Of a DNA stretch of 33,203 bases, positions 1 to 6,312 are shown piece after piece (within the stretch, counting starts at the first letter, position 1; each line of letters starts with the position of its first letter). The DNA is taken from positions 31,428 to 64,630 of the forward strand of contig DEDT01000029.1 of assembly GCA_002350105.1 (NCBI GenBank), in the 5' to 3' direction. Made by a program: the position numbers and the translations under genes. The stretch comes from Selenomonadaceae bacterium UBA2897 (GTDB lineage: Bacteria; Bacillota; Negativicutes; Selenomonadales; Selenomonadaceae). A model generated the notes under the pieces. It ran no database searches and had not been told where the DNA came from. It saw only the letters and a list, made by a program, of their open reading frames with translations.

Positions 1-938
1 CGCTTCGGCTTGAAGAACTTCTTGCAGCTGATGCCGTTCGTCGCATCGGCGATGCAGAAGGTCAGGAGCTGCGTGCCTGTCTTGAACTTGATGGTCTTGA
101 TGCCCGAGCCCGGTCCCTCGCCGATCGTGCCTTCGAGGATGACATTCTTCGTCTCGCCCTCCAGCTCGTCGATGGCCCTGACCTCGCCCGCCACGCCGCG
201 GCCAAAGATGAGATTGCCCGCAGCCGGCAGTACCACGGGCTGGTCCAGCTGACGCACCGGGGCTTTTTTCGCCGTTGCAGCGGTCGGCTTCGCCGCGGGC
301 TTCCTGCCTCCCTGCGCTTTCGCCTTCGCCGCCGTCTTTTTCTCCGCGGCAATTTCCTGCCGCAGGGCGCGGCGGTACTCCGGCGTGTTCAGCGTATCCG
401 TCGTATCTGCCTGCTGCATCTCCGCCAGCGCCTCGGCACTGGCCTCACAGCAGACGTGGCAGTGATAGCCCAGCAGCTGCTCCACGACGCCCTCGAGGCG
501 CTGCAGCGTATCTGAGCATTCCACGTATTCCTTGCCGAAGTCTCCCGGCAATTCCAGCCGGATTTCACTGCCCCTGACGACGTACTGCGAGCGCCGCAGC
601 ACCTGATAAATCGTGATGTTGTTCTCCGCCGTGCGCGCGACGACCTTGTCCCAGACCGCCTTCAGCGAGTCCGCGATATTGATGACGTCCTGATAGATAT
701 CCACATGATCGAGCTCGCAGCGCGCTGCGATATGCGCCGCCGTGCGCGCCAGCAGCTCCTCGGGCAGGTAGACCTGTGAGACGATGGCGATCTCCCAGCT
801 GTTCGTGGCCGCCGTGACCTCCACGTGGCGGATGGAGACCCCATGGCAGGCCGCCTGTTCCTGTTCGGTGAGCGCCATATCCTGCACCAGCTGCCAGAAC
901 ATACTCCGATGCTGCGGCACAATCTTGTATTTCTGCAT
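1..938 (-). CDS. polC: DNA polymerase III alpha subunit, Gram-positive type PolC (5' part, cut by window edge)
   Basis: Replicative DNA polymerase of Firmicutes with built-in 3'-5' exonuclease. Only the first 312 codons are in the window; the frame stays open to position 1. The N-terminal domain (about residues 1-180) is followed by an Ala/Lys-rich linker (about 185-225) and the start of the OB-fold. That fold has the family pattern of a glycine-rich strand, then LLTFCIADATNGISCKKFF at the very edge. The ATG at 938 is preferred because GGAAAGG lies 9 nt upstream; an in-frame ATG at 947 abuts that site and is less likely. The polymerase, PHP and exonuclease domains lie outside the window, so their integrity cannot be judged. 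It is separated from coaBC upstream by a terminator and has its own promoter. Confidence 0.9.
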   Translation of the reverse strand, partial: MQKYKIVPQHRSMFWQLVQDMALTEQEQAACHGVSIRHVEVTAATNSWEIAIVSQVYLPEELLARTAAHIAARCELDHVDIYQDVINIADSLKAVWDKVVARTAENNITIYQVLRRSQYVVRGSEIRLELPGDFGKEYVECSDTLQRLEGVVEQLLGYHCHVCCEASAEALAEMQQADTTDTLNTPEYRRALRQEIAAEKKTAAKAKAQGGRKPAAKPTAATAKKAPVRQLDQPVVLPAAGNLIFGRGVAGEVRAIDELEGETKNVILEGTIGEGPGSGIKTIKFKTGTQLLTFCIADATNGISCKKFFKPK

Positions 939-973
939 GGTCTTCATCCTTTCCGCACCATTCATGCCAGTCT

Positions 974-1002
974 ATTATACCTGCAAGACCGTCCGATTGC
1001 CA
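974..1002 (-). promoter_or_regulatory. Candidate promoter of polC
   Basis: On the minus strand a perfect TATAAT (974-979) is 17 bp from a weak -35 TGGCAA (997-1002). It lies just downstream of the coaBC terminator and about 36 bp before the polC start, as expected for an independent polC transcript. Confidence 0.55.
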
Positions 1003-1010
1003 TAAAGTGC

Positions 1011-1039
1011 AAATAAAAATTCCGGCATCCTATGCCGGA
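1011..1039 (-). terminator. Rho-independent terminator after coaBC
   Basis: An 8-bp perfect stem (1021-1028 with 1032-1039) with a 3-nt loop, followed on the minus strand by ATTTTTATTT (1011-1020). It lies about 40 bp past the coaBC stop codon and closes the dapF-to-coaBC unit. Confidence 0.85.
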
Positions 1040-1079
1040 GAAAAGAACAAGCGGCAACACGCAGGCATGCCATAAAACA

Positions 1080-2318
1080 TCAACGCGACAGCCTGCTCTG
1101 CGCCTTGTCGAGGATATGGGCGGCTACCTCGTCTTTGCTGAGCAGAGGATATCTTTCCTCACTGCCGTCAGCGCCGTAGATGGTCACGCGGTTCGTCTCC
1201 GCGCCGAAGCCCGCATCGCTCTCGGCCACATTGTTGGCCACGATAAAGTCGAGATTTTTCTTCGCGAGCTTGGCCCGGGCGTAGGCCGCGACATCGCGCG
1301 TCTCCGCCGCAAAGCCAACGAGCACCTGCCTTATCTTCTTCTGCCCCAATTCGTAGAGGATGTCGGGATTGCGGACAAGGGTCAGCGTGAGCTCGCCCTC
1401 GCTCTTCTTGATTTTATGCTCCGCCACGGTGGCCGGGCGATAGTCGGCCACGGCCGCGGTCTTGATCACGATGTCCGCAGCGTCGTAGGCCGCGAGCACG
1501 GCCGCGCGCATTTCCTGCGCCGTCTCCACATCGATGCGCCGCACACCCGCAGGCGCCCTGAGGCTCGTCGGCCCTGCTATGAGCGTGACCTCAGCCCCGC
1601 GCCGCGCGGCCTCGGCGGCCACGGCGAAGCCCATGCGTCCCGTGGAGCGGTTGCCGAGGAAGCGCACGGGGTCGATGGGCTCACGCGTGCCCGCCGCCGT
1701 CACGAGCACCTTGCGGCCCGCGAGAGCCTGGCTCTGCGTGAAATAGCGCACGACCTCCGCCACGATGGCCGCGGGCTCGGGCAGACGGCCCTTGCCGCTC
1801 GTGCCACAGGCGAGATGACCGGAGTCCGGCTCGATGATGTGACAGCCGCGCTTGCGCAAGGTTTGCAGGTTCTCCTGCGTCGCCACGTTTTCGTACATGT
1901 TCGTGTTCATGGCCGGCGCGAAGAAAACGGGTGCTCTCGTCGCGAGCAGTGTCGTCGAGAGCATATCGTCGGCGAGGCCGTGCGCTGCCTTCGCGAGCAC
2001 GTGCGCCGTTGCTGGAGCCACGAGCACGAGATCCGCGAGCTTCGCGAGCGCGATATGCTCGACCTGGAACGCGTGCACGGGTGCCCACATGTCACCCGCC
2101 ACGGGCTGGCCGCTGATCTCGCGGAACGTCATCTCCGTCACGAATTCCCGCGCGGCCCGCGTCATAATGACGTGCACCTCCGCACCGAGCTTACGCAGGC
2201 GGCTCACGACCTCCACGGCCTTGTAGGCCGCGATGCTGCCCGTTACGCCCATAACAATATGGCGGCCGGCGAGTTGCCCCGCCTGAGCCGCCATACCTTG
2301 GGCCTGCTGCCCCGCCAT
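1080..2318 (-). CDS. coaBC: Bifunctional phosphopantothenoylcysteine decarboxylase / phosphopantothenate-cysteine ligase
   Basis: Cytosolic enzyme catalysing two consecutive coenzyme A steps: ligation of cysteine to 4'-phosphopantothenate (CoaB) and FMN-dependent decarboxylation (CoaC). The 412-residue length is normal. The N-terminal CoaC half (about 19-190) shows the flavoprotein start GVTGSIAAYK, the catalytic-histidine region VEHIAL (H88), the substrate loop APAMNTNMYE and the reactive cysteine in ACGTSGKGR (C171). The CoaB half (about 200-412) carries TAAGTREPIDPVRF and NRSTGRMG. The ATG directly follows the rpoZ stop (TAAATG), so the two genes are translationally coupled; the first ~18 residues are a short Gln/Ala-rich extension. 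Last gene of the dapF-remA-gmk-rpoZ-coaBC unit. Confidence 0.96.
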   Translation of the reverse strand: MAGQQAQGMAAQAGQLAGRHIVMGVTGSIAAYKAVEVVSRLRKLGAEVHVIMTRAAREFVTEMTFREISGQPVAGDMWAPVHAFQVEHIALAKLADLVLVAPATAHVLAKAAHGLADDMLSTTLLATRAPVFFAPAMNTNMYENVATQENLQTLRKRGCHIIEPDSGHLACGTSGKGRLPEPAAIVAEVVRYFTQSQALAGRKVLVTAAGTREPIDPVRFLGNRSTGRMGFAVAAEAARRGAEVTLIAGPTSLRAPAGVRRIDVETAQEMRAAVLAAYDAADIVIKTAAVADYRPATVAEHKIKKSEGELTLTLVRNPDILYELGQKKIRQVLVGFAAETRDVAAYARAKLAKKNLDFIVANNVAESDAGFGAETNRVTIYGADGSEERYPLLSKDEVAAHILDKAQSRLSR

Positions 2319-2549
2319 TTATTTATCCGCCTTCGCGAACGTGTAGTTGATCTCGCCCTCGGCGATTTCCTCCAGCGCGTTCGTCACGTTCTTCGGCGAT
2401 TTCCGCTCCGCCTTGTTCTCCGCGCCATCCAGCAGCTGGCGGGCGCGCTTCGCCGCGCAGACCACGAGGCCGTAGCGGCTGTCCACCTTGTGCATCAGCT
2501 CATCCGTGGACGGATTGACCATGCTCATCGGCTCATTTTCTTTTTTCAT
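2319..2549 (-). CDS. rpoZ: RNA polymerase omega subunit
   Basis: Small RNA polymerase subunit (76 residues here) that clamps and stabilises beta-prime. The family motif is visible as SRYGLVVCAAKRARQLL near the middle, followed by the ALEEI segment. The ATG at 2549 is chosen because GAGGTG lies 7 nt upstream; an in-frame ATG at 2564 has no site. The start lies inside the 3' end of gmk (17-nt overlap) and the stop abuts coaBC, so expression is coupled to both. The gmk-rpoZ-coaBC order is common in Firmicutes. Confidence 0.95.
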   Translation of the reverse strand: MKKENEPMSMVNPSTDELMHKVDSRYGLVVCAAKRARQLLDGAENKAERKSPKNVTNALEEIAEGEINYTFAKADK

Positions 2550-3150
2550 CTTCCAACACCTCAAATAAATCCTGATTCATATCGACGCGGCAATGCTCTG
2601 CCGTCAAAATGCTCTTGATGCGGGCCACAGCCAGCTCCACCTGGTCATTGACCACGACGTATTTATACTTCAGGCCAATCGCGATTTCCTTCTTCGCGTT
2701 GCCGAGGCGGCGCAAGAGTGACTCCTCCGTCTCGGACTGACGGCCGCGAATACGCTGCTCCAGCTCCGCCAGCGACGGCGGCAGCAGGAAGATAAAGAGC
2801 CCATCCGGGCAGCGCTGCATGACGTTCATCGCACCCTGCGTATCGATCTCCAGCAGGACATCCTCACCAGCCGCACGGCGCTCCTGAATCTTGCCCAGCG
2901 GCGTACCGTAGTAGTTACCGTATACGTTGGCGTATTCGAGGAAGTCGCCCTCCTGGATTTTCTGCTCAAATGCCTCCCGCGTAAGGAAGTAGTAATTCTT
3001 GCCATCGACCTCGCCCGCACGCGGTGCGCGCGTCGTCGCAGAAATCGAGTAAGCCAGCTCCGGCGTCTCCGCCAGCAGCTTTTCGCACACCGTGCCCTTG
3101 CCCGTACCCGAGGGACCGGATACCACGACCAGCATACCCTGTTTCATCAT
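2533..3150 (-). CDS. gmk: Guanylate kinase
   Basis: Phosphorylates GMP to GDP with ATP; cytosolic purine nucleotide metabolism. The protein is 205 residues, typical for the family, with the P-loop GPSGTGKGT near the N terminus, the GMP-binding region with SISATTRAPRAGEVDGKNYYF, and the lid around RIRGRQSETEE. Two adjacent ATGs (3150 and 3147) are possible; AGGAG sits about 10 nt upstream. The start overlaps the remA stop (ATGA type), so translation is coupled. Confidence 0.96.
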   Translation of the reverse strand: MMKQGMLVVVSGPSGTGKGTVCEKLLAETPELAYSISATTRAPRAGEVDGKNYYFLTREAFEQKIQEGDFLEYANVYGNYYGTPLGKIQERRAAGEDVLLEIDTQGAMNVMQRCPDGLFIFLLPPSLAELEQRIRGRQSETEESLLRRLGNAKKEIAIGLKYKYVVVNDQVELAVARIKSILTAEHCRVDMNQDLFEVLEDEKRK

Positions 3151-3437
3151 TCTGTCGCCATCTCCTTCGTCTGCTTATCGTGTATCTCCCTGGACGCGTC
3201 CGCCGCAAAGCGATTGCCCACCGTATCCGGCTGCACGGCCGAGAGGATCACGTGCCCGCTGTCCATAATGATGACCGCGCGCGTGCGCCGCCCGTAGGTG
3301 GCGTCAATCAGCTGGTTGTCATCGCGCGCCTCCTGCACGATGCGCTTGATGGGCGCCGACTCCGGGCTGACGATGGCGATGAGCCGGTTCGCCGCAATCA
3401 GGTTGCCGAAACCAATGTTGACTAATTTTACATCCAT
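3147..3437 (-). CDS. remA: RemA/YlzA (DUF370) family DNA-binding regulator
   Basis: Short 96-residue protein of the RemA family, which in Bacillus subtilis is a DNA-binding activator of biofilm matrix and osmoprotection genes. The conserved start VKLVNIGFGNLIAANRLIAI, the central SAPIKRI, the YGRRTRAVIIMDSGHVILS segment and the QPDTV motif are all present. The neighbouring gmk downstream is the usual context in Firmicutes, where yicC-remA-gmk-rpoZ is common; yicC is replaced here by dapF, 15 nt upstream. Which genes it regulates in this organism cannot be told from the window. Confidence 0.9.
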   Translation of the reverse strand: MDVKLVNIGFGNLIAANRLIAIVSPESAPIKRIVQEARDDNQLIDATYGRRTRAVIIMDSGHVILSAVQPDTVGNRFAADASREIHDKQTKEMATE

Positions 3438-3452
3438 CGCTTGCTCCTGCCC

Positions 3453-4295
3453 TTACTCTGCCCACTCACCGGTAAAGACGCATTCTGCGGGGCCCGCCAT
3501 GAAGACGTGATTGTTCTCCGCCCACTCGACGACGAGCTTGCCGCCGTCCAGCGTGACCTCGGCCTTGCGGTCGATCTTGTCGTTCAGCACGCCGGCCACT
3601 ACCGTCGCGCAGGAGCCCGTGCCGCAGGCCAGCGTCACGGCCGCGCCGCGCTCCCAGACGCGCATGCGAACATGGCTGCGATCCCTGACCTCGACGAACT
3701 CCGTATTCGTCTTGCGCGGGAAGCGCGGACTGTGCTCGAAATGCGTGCCCAACTCGTAGATGGGGAATTTCTCCGCATCGTCGACGAAAATCACGCAGTG
3801 CGGGTTGCCCATGGAGACACAGGTCATCCGCCAGGTCTTGCCATCAACGTCCAGTGGCTCGTTCACCACACGCTTCTGGCCAAAGCCCGTGACCGGAATC
3901 TCATCGCCCGCGAGGATGGGCTCGCCCATATCGACGCGCACGCCGGTCACTTTGCCGTCCGTGATCTCCATACGCGGCACGAGCACGCCCGCGCCCGTCT
4001 CGACCGGGAACTCCGTCTGGCCATCCGTGAGACCATACTCGTAGACGTAGCGCGAGAAACAACGGATGCCGTTGCCGCACATCTCCGCCTCACTGCCATC
4101 CGTATTGAAAATGCGCATGCGCAGTGCCACATCCGGCAGCTCACTATCGAGCACGACGAGGATGCCATCGGCACCAATGCCGTAGTGGCGGTCACACATC
4201 TTTTTCGCCAGTTCACTGTAATCCGCTGATTCCTGCTCACGGCAGTCAAGCAGGACAAAGTCGTTGCCGCAGCCCTGCCATTTTGTGAATTTCAT
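3453..4295 (-). CDS. dapF: Diaminopimelate epimerase
   Basis: Converts LL- to meso-diaminopimelate for lysine and peptidoglycan synthesis. At 280 residues it is full length. Both catalytic cysteines are present: C73 in EMCGNGIRC and C224 in TLACGTGSCAT. The start FTKWQGCGNDFVLLD matches the family. A GGGGG-rich ribosome site lies about 10 nt upstream of the ATG. It appears to be the first gene of the unit running through remA, gmk, rpoZ and coaBC; the upstream HTH fragment is probably not functionally linked. Confidence 0.97.
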   Translation of the reverse strand: MKFTKWQGCGNDFVLLDCREQESADYSELAKKMCDRHYGIGADGILVVLDSELPDVALRMRIFNTDGSEAEMCGNGIRCFSRYVYEYGLTDGQTEFPVETGAGVLVPRMEITDGKVTGVRVDMGEPILAGDEIPVTGFGQKRVVNEPLDVDGKTWRMTCVSMGNPHCVIFVDDAEKFPIYELGTHFEHSPRFPRKTNTEFVEVRDRSHVRMRVWERGAAVTLACGTGSCATVVAGVLNDKIDRKAEVTLDGGKLVVEWAENNHVFMAGPAECVFTGEWAE

Positions 4296-4380
4296 CTCAG
4301 GAGTTCCCCCTTCGGCACGGGCACGCAGAAAGCTAAGTAAAGGCTTTTCGCCCGCCCATCTGTCTTCGTTCTATCTTTAT

Positions 4381-4409
4381 ATCTTACTATGATTTGCCCC
4401 CGCGTGCAA
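4381..4409 (-). promoter_or_regulatory. Candidate promoter of the dapF-remA-gmk-rpoZ-coaBC unit
   Basis: Minus-strand TTGCAC (4404-4409), 17 bp, TAAGAT (4381-4386), about 85 bp before dapF. Both boxes are imperfect. An overlapping A/T-rich stretch could supply an alternative -10. No lysine riboswitch-like structure fits in the short leader. Confidence 0.4.
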
Positions 4410-4451
4410 GCACCCTCTGTCCCTGGATGCATTGCCGGATTCAGCATACTC

Positions 4452-4682
4452 TCACGCCTCATCAAAATATGCCCTGTCGAGCTTCTTGGGTACAAATTCC
4501 AGATGTAGGTTCATATCCAATCCGTCTGCCAGTTTTTTCAGCATATTCTGCGTGGGGTTACGTGAACCATTTTCCAGACGGCTGATGTCCCCCTGATCAA
4601 TGCCCGTCCGTGTCGCCAAATCTGCCTGAGTTAAATTCTTTTCCTTACGGATGCGCACATGAGCACGAATAATATCCATCAT
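4452..4682 (-). pseudogene. XRE-family helix-turn-helix fragment, probably a 5'-truncated HigA-type antitoxin
   Basis: The frame encodes a canonical XRE DNA-binding domain, with the recognisable core KNLTQADLATRTGIDQGDIS followed by RLENGSRNPT, and ends in EFVPKK as HigA/RelB-type antitoxins do. Family members normally carry about 35-45 residues before this domain; here the frame begins almost directly at the HTH. The ATGs at 4682 and 4679 have no Shine-Dalgarno sequence, and the upstream DNA is a terminator hairpin belonging to another remnant. The likely reading is loss of the 5' end when the adjacent islet arrived. No toxin gene is next to it. A short functional repressor started from 4682 cannot be excluded. 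Confidence 0.55.
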
Positions 4683-4690
4683 TATCAATA

Positions 4691-4714
4691 CAAAAACAAG
4701 CACCGTTATGGTGC
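4691..4714 (-). terminator. Terminator hairpin of the 4725-5060 remnant
   Basis: Stem GCACC/GGTGC with a 5-nt loop (4700-4714), followed on the minus strand by TTGTTTTTG. It follows the stop codon of the decayed gene and directly precedes the HTH fragment. Confidence 0.55.
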
Positions 4715-4778
4715 CTGCCTCTTGTTATCTTCCCTGCTGCTGGCTCATCCTGTCGAGAATGTCCTTCAGCCGCTTCTG
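4713..4778. repeat. 66-bp direct repeat, copy A
   Basis: Nearly identical (about 5 differences) to 6101-6166, in the same orientation and 1388 bp apart. It encodes the last residues of a coiled-coil-like C terminus, QKRLKDILDRMSQQQGR, plus the start of the following terminator. The two copies bracket the Rpn nuclease gene. Confidence 0.85.
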
Positions 4779-5060
4779 TTGCGCCTGAAGCTCCTGATAG
4801 CACTTTTCCAGTTCGTCGTGCGCCCCTTGAGCACCTGATACTGCTGGTCAGTGGCCAGCTGCTTCATCTGCTCCTTCATCATGCTGCGGGTGCCATAGAT
4901 GGCTCCCGTAACATTCTGAGCCTACTGCTTCAAATACCTGGTCGAGGTCGCTGACGCCGAAAAACTCGCGCGTAGTGTACAGCAGAAGCGAAATCAAAAG
5001 GCCCTGGATGAGAAGAGGAAAGTCTCTCACGAGGCTGTTATCCGAGGTGAATGCCTTCAT
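4725..5060 (-). pseudogene. Frameshifted remnant of an unrecognised gene with coiled-coil C terminus
   Basis: Three successive minus-strand frames join into one sensible protein. The first runs from position 5060 (MKAFTSDNSLVRDFPLLI...LLYTTREFFGVSDLDQVFEA) to about 4915. The second starts near VTGAIYGTRSMMKEQMKQLA. The third is AHDELEKCYQELQAQQKRL, ending SQQQGR before TAA at 4725. Two frameshifts therefore interrupt it, and a full N-terminal domain may also be missing. The family was not recognised; the end is rich in Gln, Glu and Lys and looks coiled-coil. It lies between the Rpn gene and the HTH fragment, and its 3' end is duplicated at 6101-6166. Confidence 0.65.
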
Positions 5061-5066
5061 GTACTA

Positions 5067-6005
5067 TTAGATATGCAGTTCTTCGTACAATTTTTGACGG
5101 TATGCTTTATCTGCGGCTGCTTTTTTTGCATCATCATTGCGCCCGTCAGCGTAAAGGCGCTGCATAAGAGTTGCAAAACGCTCCTCTCCGATTTCCTTGC
5201 CACGCGCTTCACCACGCGCTTCACCACGCGCTTCGCCACGCGCTTCACCACGCGCTTCTGCTGCATTCATACCAGAGTTATAGTCCATGATAGCCATTTG
5301 ACGATTGACGTATCGCAGGGTTTCTTCTGGATTCTTGAAAAAGGTGCCGGTTGCCGCATAGGCGTCCCGGATGGCAGCTTCACTCATGGCCAATTCCTCC
5401 TTCTCCTGCTCGTTCAGCTGATTGGCGAAATAAGCCAGCCAACGTTCCATCTTGGTCATTTTTCCTACAGGTTTGTTGACGAATTTCGGGATCTCCAGAA
5501 AATGCAGTTCCATATCCCGGTTCAGACGTTCGCCGGTTTTGATGTTATAAATGCTGTACATCGCATGCGGGTCTGCCTGGGTAAACAGGTTGAACGCAAG
5601 GATGTTTATGGTGATTGCCGGGCGCAGCACGGCATAATCCTGCCCGCTAACGATTCCAAGCAGGTAGAGTTGCGACCAATAATAGAGCGTACGGCGTTGC
5701 ATGTTTTGGTAGTTGATAACCTGTACTTCTACGTCAACGAACTCACCGGTATCGAGCTCACAGGCTACGTCAAGACGCGTAAGCTTGCCACCATCATTCT
5801 GCGGTATCTGCTCCGTGGGGCGAAAGGTCAGATCCTTGATGACATGCCCCAGCGATTCCTCCAGCACAGCATTCAAAAAGTCCAGCGTAATCTGCTTACG
5901 CTCATCCTTGCCGAAGATAAACTTGAACAGCACGTCATTCATCGGGTTGATACGGTGCGCCTGTAAATCCGCAAGAATATGTTGATTAAGCTCATCGTAT
6001 GACAT
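5067..6005 (-). CDS. Rpn family PD-(D/E)XK nuclease / putative transposase
   Basis: 312-residue protein of the Rpn (recombination-promoting nuclease, PDDEXK_2) family. Escherichia coli homologues are DNA endonucleases that raise RecA-independent recombination; many genomes carry several copies. Visible features are NDVLFKFIFG (about residues 23-32), the acidic residue in RLDVACELD (D79) and the E-x-Q variant of the nuclease motif in VDVEVQV (E93, Q95). MQRRTLYYWSQLY follows, typical of the family. The C-terminal part (about 250-275) contains a Glu-Ala-Arg-Gly tandem repeat, then a basic helical tail. AGGAG lies 9 nt before the ATG and a good promoter is present, so it looks expressed. It sits inside an islet of broken genes bracketed by direct repeats, which suggests acquisition or duplication. 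Confidence 0.9.
   Translation of the reverse strand: MSYDELNQHILADLQAHRINPMNDVLFKFIFGKDERKQITLDFLNAVLEESLGHVIKDLTFRPTEQIPQNDGGKLTRLDVACELDTGEFVDVEVQVINYQNMQRRTLYYWSQLYLLGIVSGQDYAVLRPAITINILAFNLFTQADPHAMYSIYNIKTGERLNRDMELHFLEIPKFVNKPVGKMTKMERWLAYFANQLNEQEKEELAMSEAAIRDAYAATGTFFKNPEETLRYVNRQMAIMDYNSGMNAAEARGEARGEARGEARGEARGKEIGEERFATLMQRLYADGRNDDAKKAAADKAYRQKLYEELHI
5200..5259. repeat. 12-bp tandem repeat, five units, within the Rpn gene
   Basis: Five head-to-tail units of CCACGCGCTTCA; units three and five differ in the last base. In frame they encode the Glu-Ala-Arg-Gly repeat near the nuclease C terminus. Because the unit is 12 bp, copy-number change would keep the reading frame. Confidence 0.9.
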
Positions 6006-6042
6006 GGGATGTCTCTCCTATCTGCATTATTTTCCTGCCTCT

Positions 6043-6071
6043 ATTATACCATTGGAACCGCAGATGCTCAA
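6043..6071 (-). promoter_or_regulatory. Promoter of the Rpn nuclease gene
   Basis: Minus strand TTGAGC (6066-6071), 17 bp, TATAAT (6043-6048), with a TG one base before the -10 (extended -10). It is about 38 bp before the start and overlaps the tail of the upstream terminator. Confidence 0.65.
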
Positions 6072-6106
6072 TATAAAAGCAGGCACCTCATCTTCGAGAT
6101 GCCTGC
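6071..6106 (-). terminator. Terminator following remnant copy B
   Basis: Stem of 11 bp with one G-T pair (6079-6089 with 6096-6106) and a 6-nt loop, followed on the minus strand by TTTTATATT. It ends the short remnant at 6113-6217, just before the Rpn promoter. Confidence 0.75.
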
Positions 6107-6166
6107 CTCGTATTATCTTCCCTGCTGCTGGCTCATCCTGTCGAGAATGTCCGTCAATCGCTTCTG
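6101..6166. repeat. 66-bp direct repeat, copy B
   Basis: Second copy of the sequence at 4713-4778, same orientation. It encodes QKRLTDILDRMSQQQGR and the start of the terminator stem. Confidence 0.85.
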
Positions 6167-6217
6167 CCCGAGTTTCTCTTGACTCTGATTTTCTGTGCGG
6201 CGACAATCGTGCCAAAC
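6113..6217 (-). pseudogene. C-terminal remnant, second copy of the coiled-coil gene end
   Basis: A 34-codon open stretch ends EKLGQKRLTDILDRMSQQQ and then GR before TAA at 6113. It matches the last ~18 codons of the remnant at 4725-5060 but diverges upstream. There is no start codon or ribosome site; the rqcH promoter region follows. It is a leftover 3' end, not a gene. Confidence 0.65.
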
Positions 6218-6245
6218 GCTAAGCTATCCCCGTACCGCCGATTTA

Positions 6246-6254
6246 TGATATACT
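6246..6254 (+). promoter_or_regulatory. Candidate extended -10 promoter of rqcH
   Basis: TGATATACT (6246-6254) combines the TGn element with TATACT. No good -35 is visible at 17 bp. It lies about 59 bp before the rqcH start, in the only divergent promoter interval of the left half. Confidence 0.5.
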
Positions 6255-6312
6255 AGACGGAGTGCTTTCCCGCACGATTCCATCATAAACAACATAAAAA
6301 GGAATGAACGTT

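Noticed and set aside
1032..2618. Long plus-strand open frame antisense to coaBC and rpoZ
   Set aside because: His/Arg/Leu-rich translation with no recognisable motif; it mirrors the codon bias of the clear minus-strand genes.
4296..4451. Lysine riboswitch before dapF
   Set aside because: The leader after the likely promoter is under 90 nt and no suitable multi-stem structure is visible.
4292..4495. 67-codon minus-strand frame upstream of dapF
   Set aside because: No ribosome site or homology; it covers the dapF promoter and leader.
6027..6215. Small minus-strand open frame across the terminator and Rpn promoter
   Set aside because: It crosses a terminator and a strong promoter and has no motif; the conserved frame here is the remnant ending at 6113.
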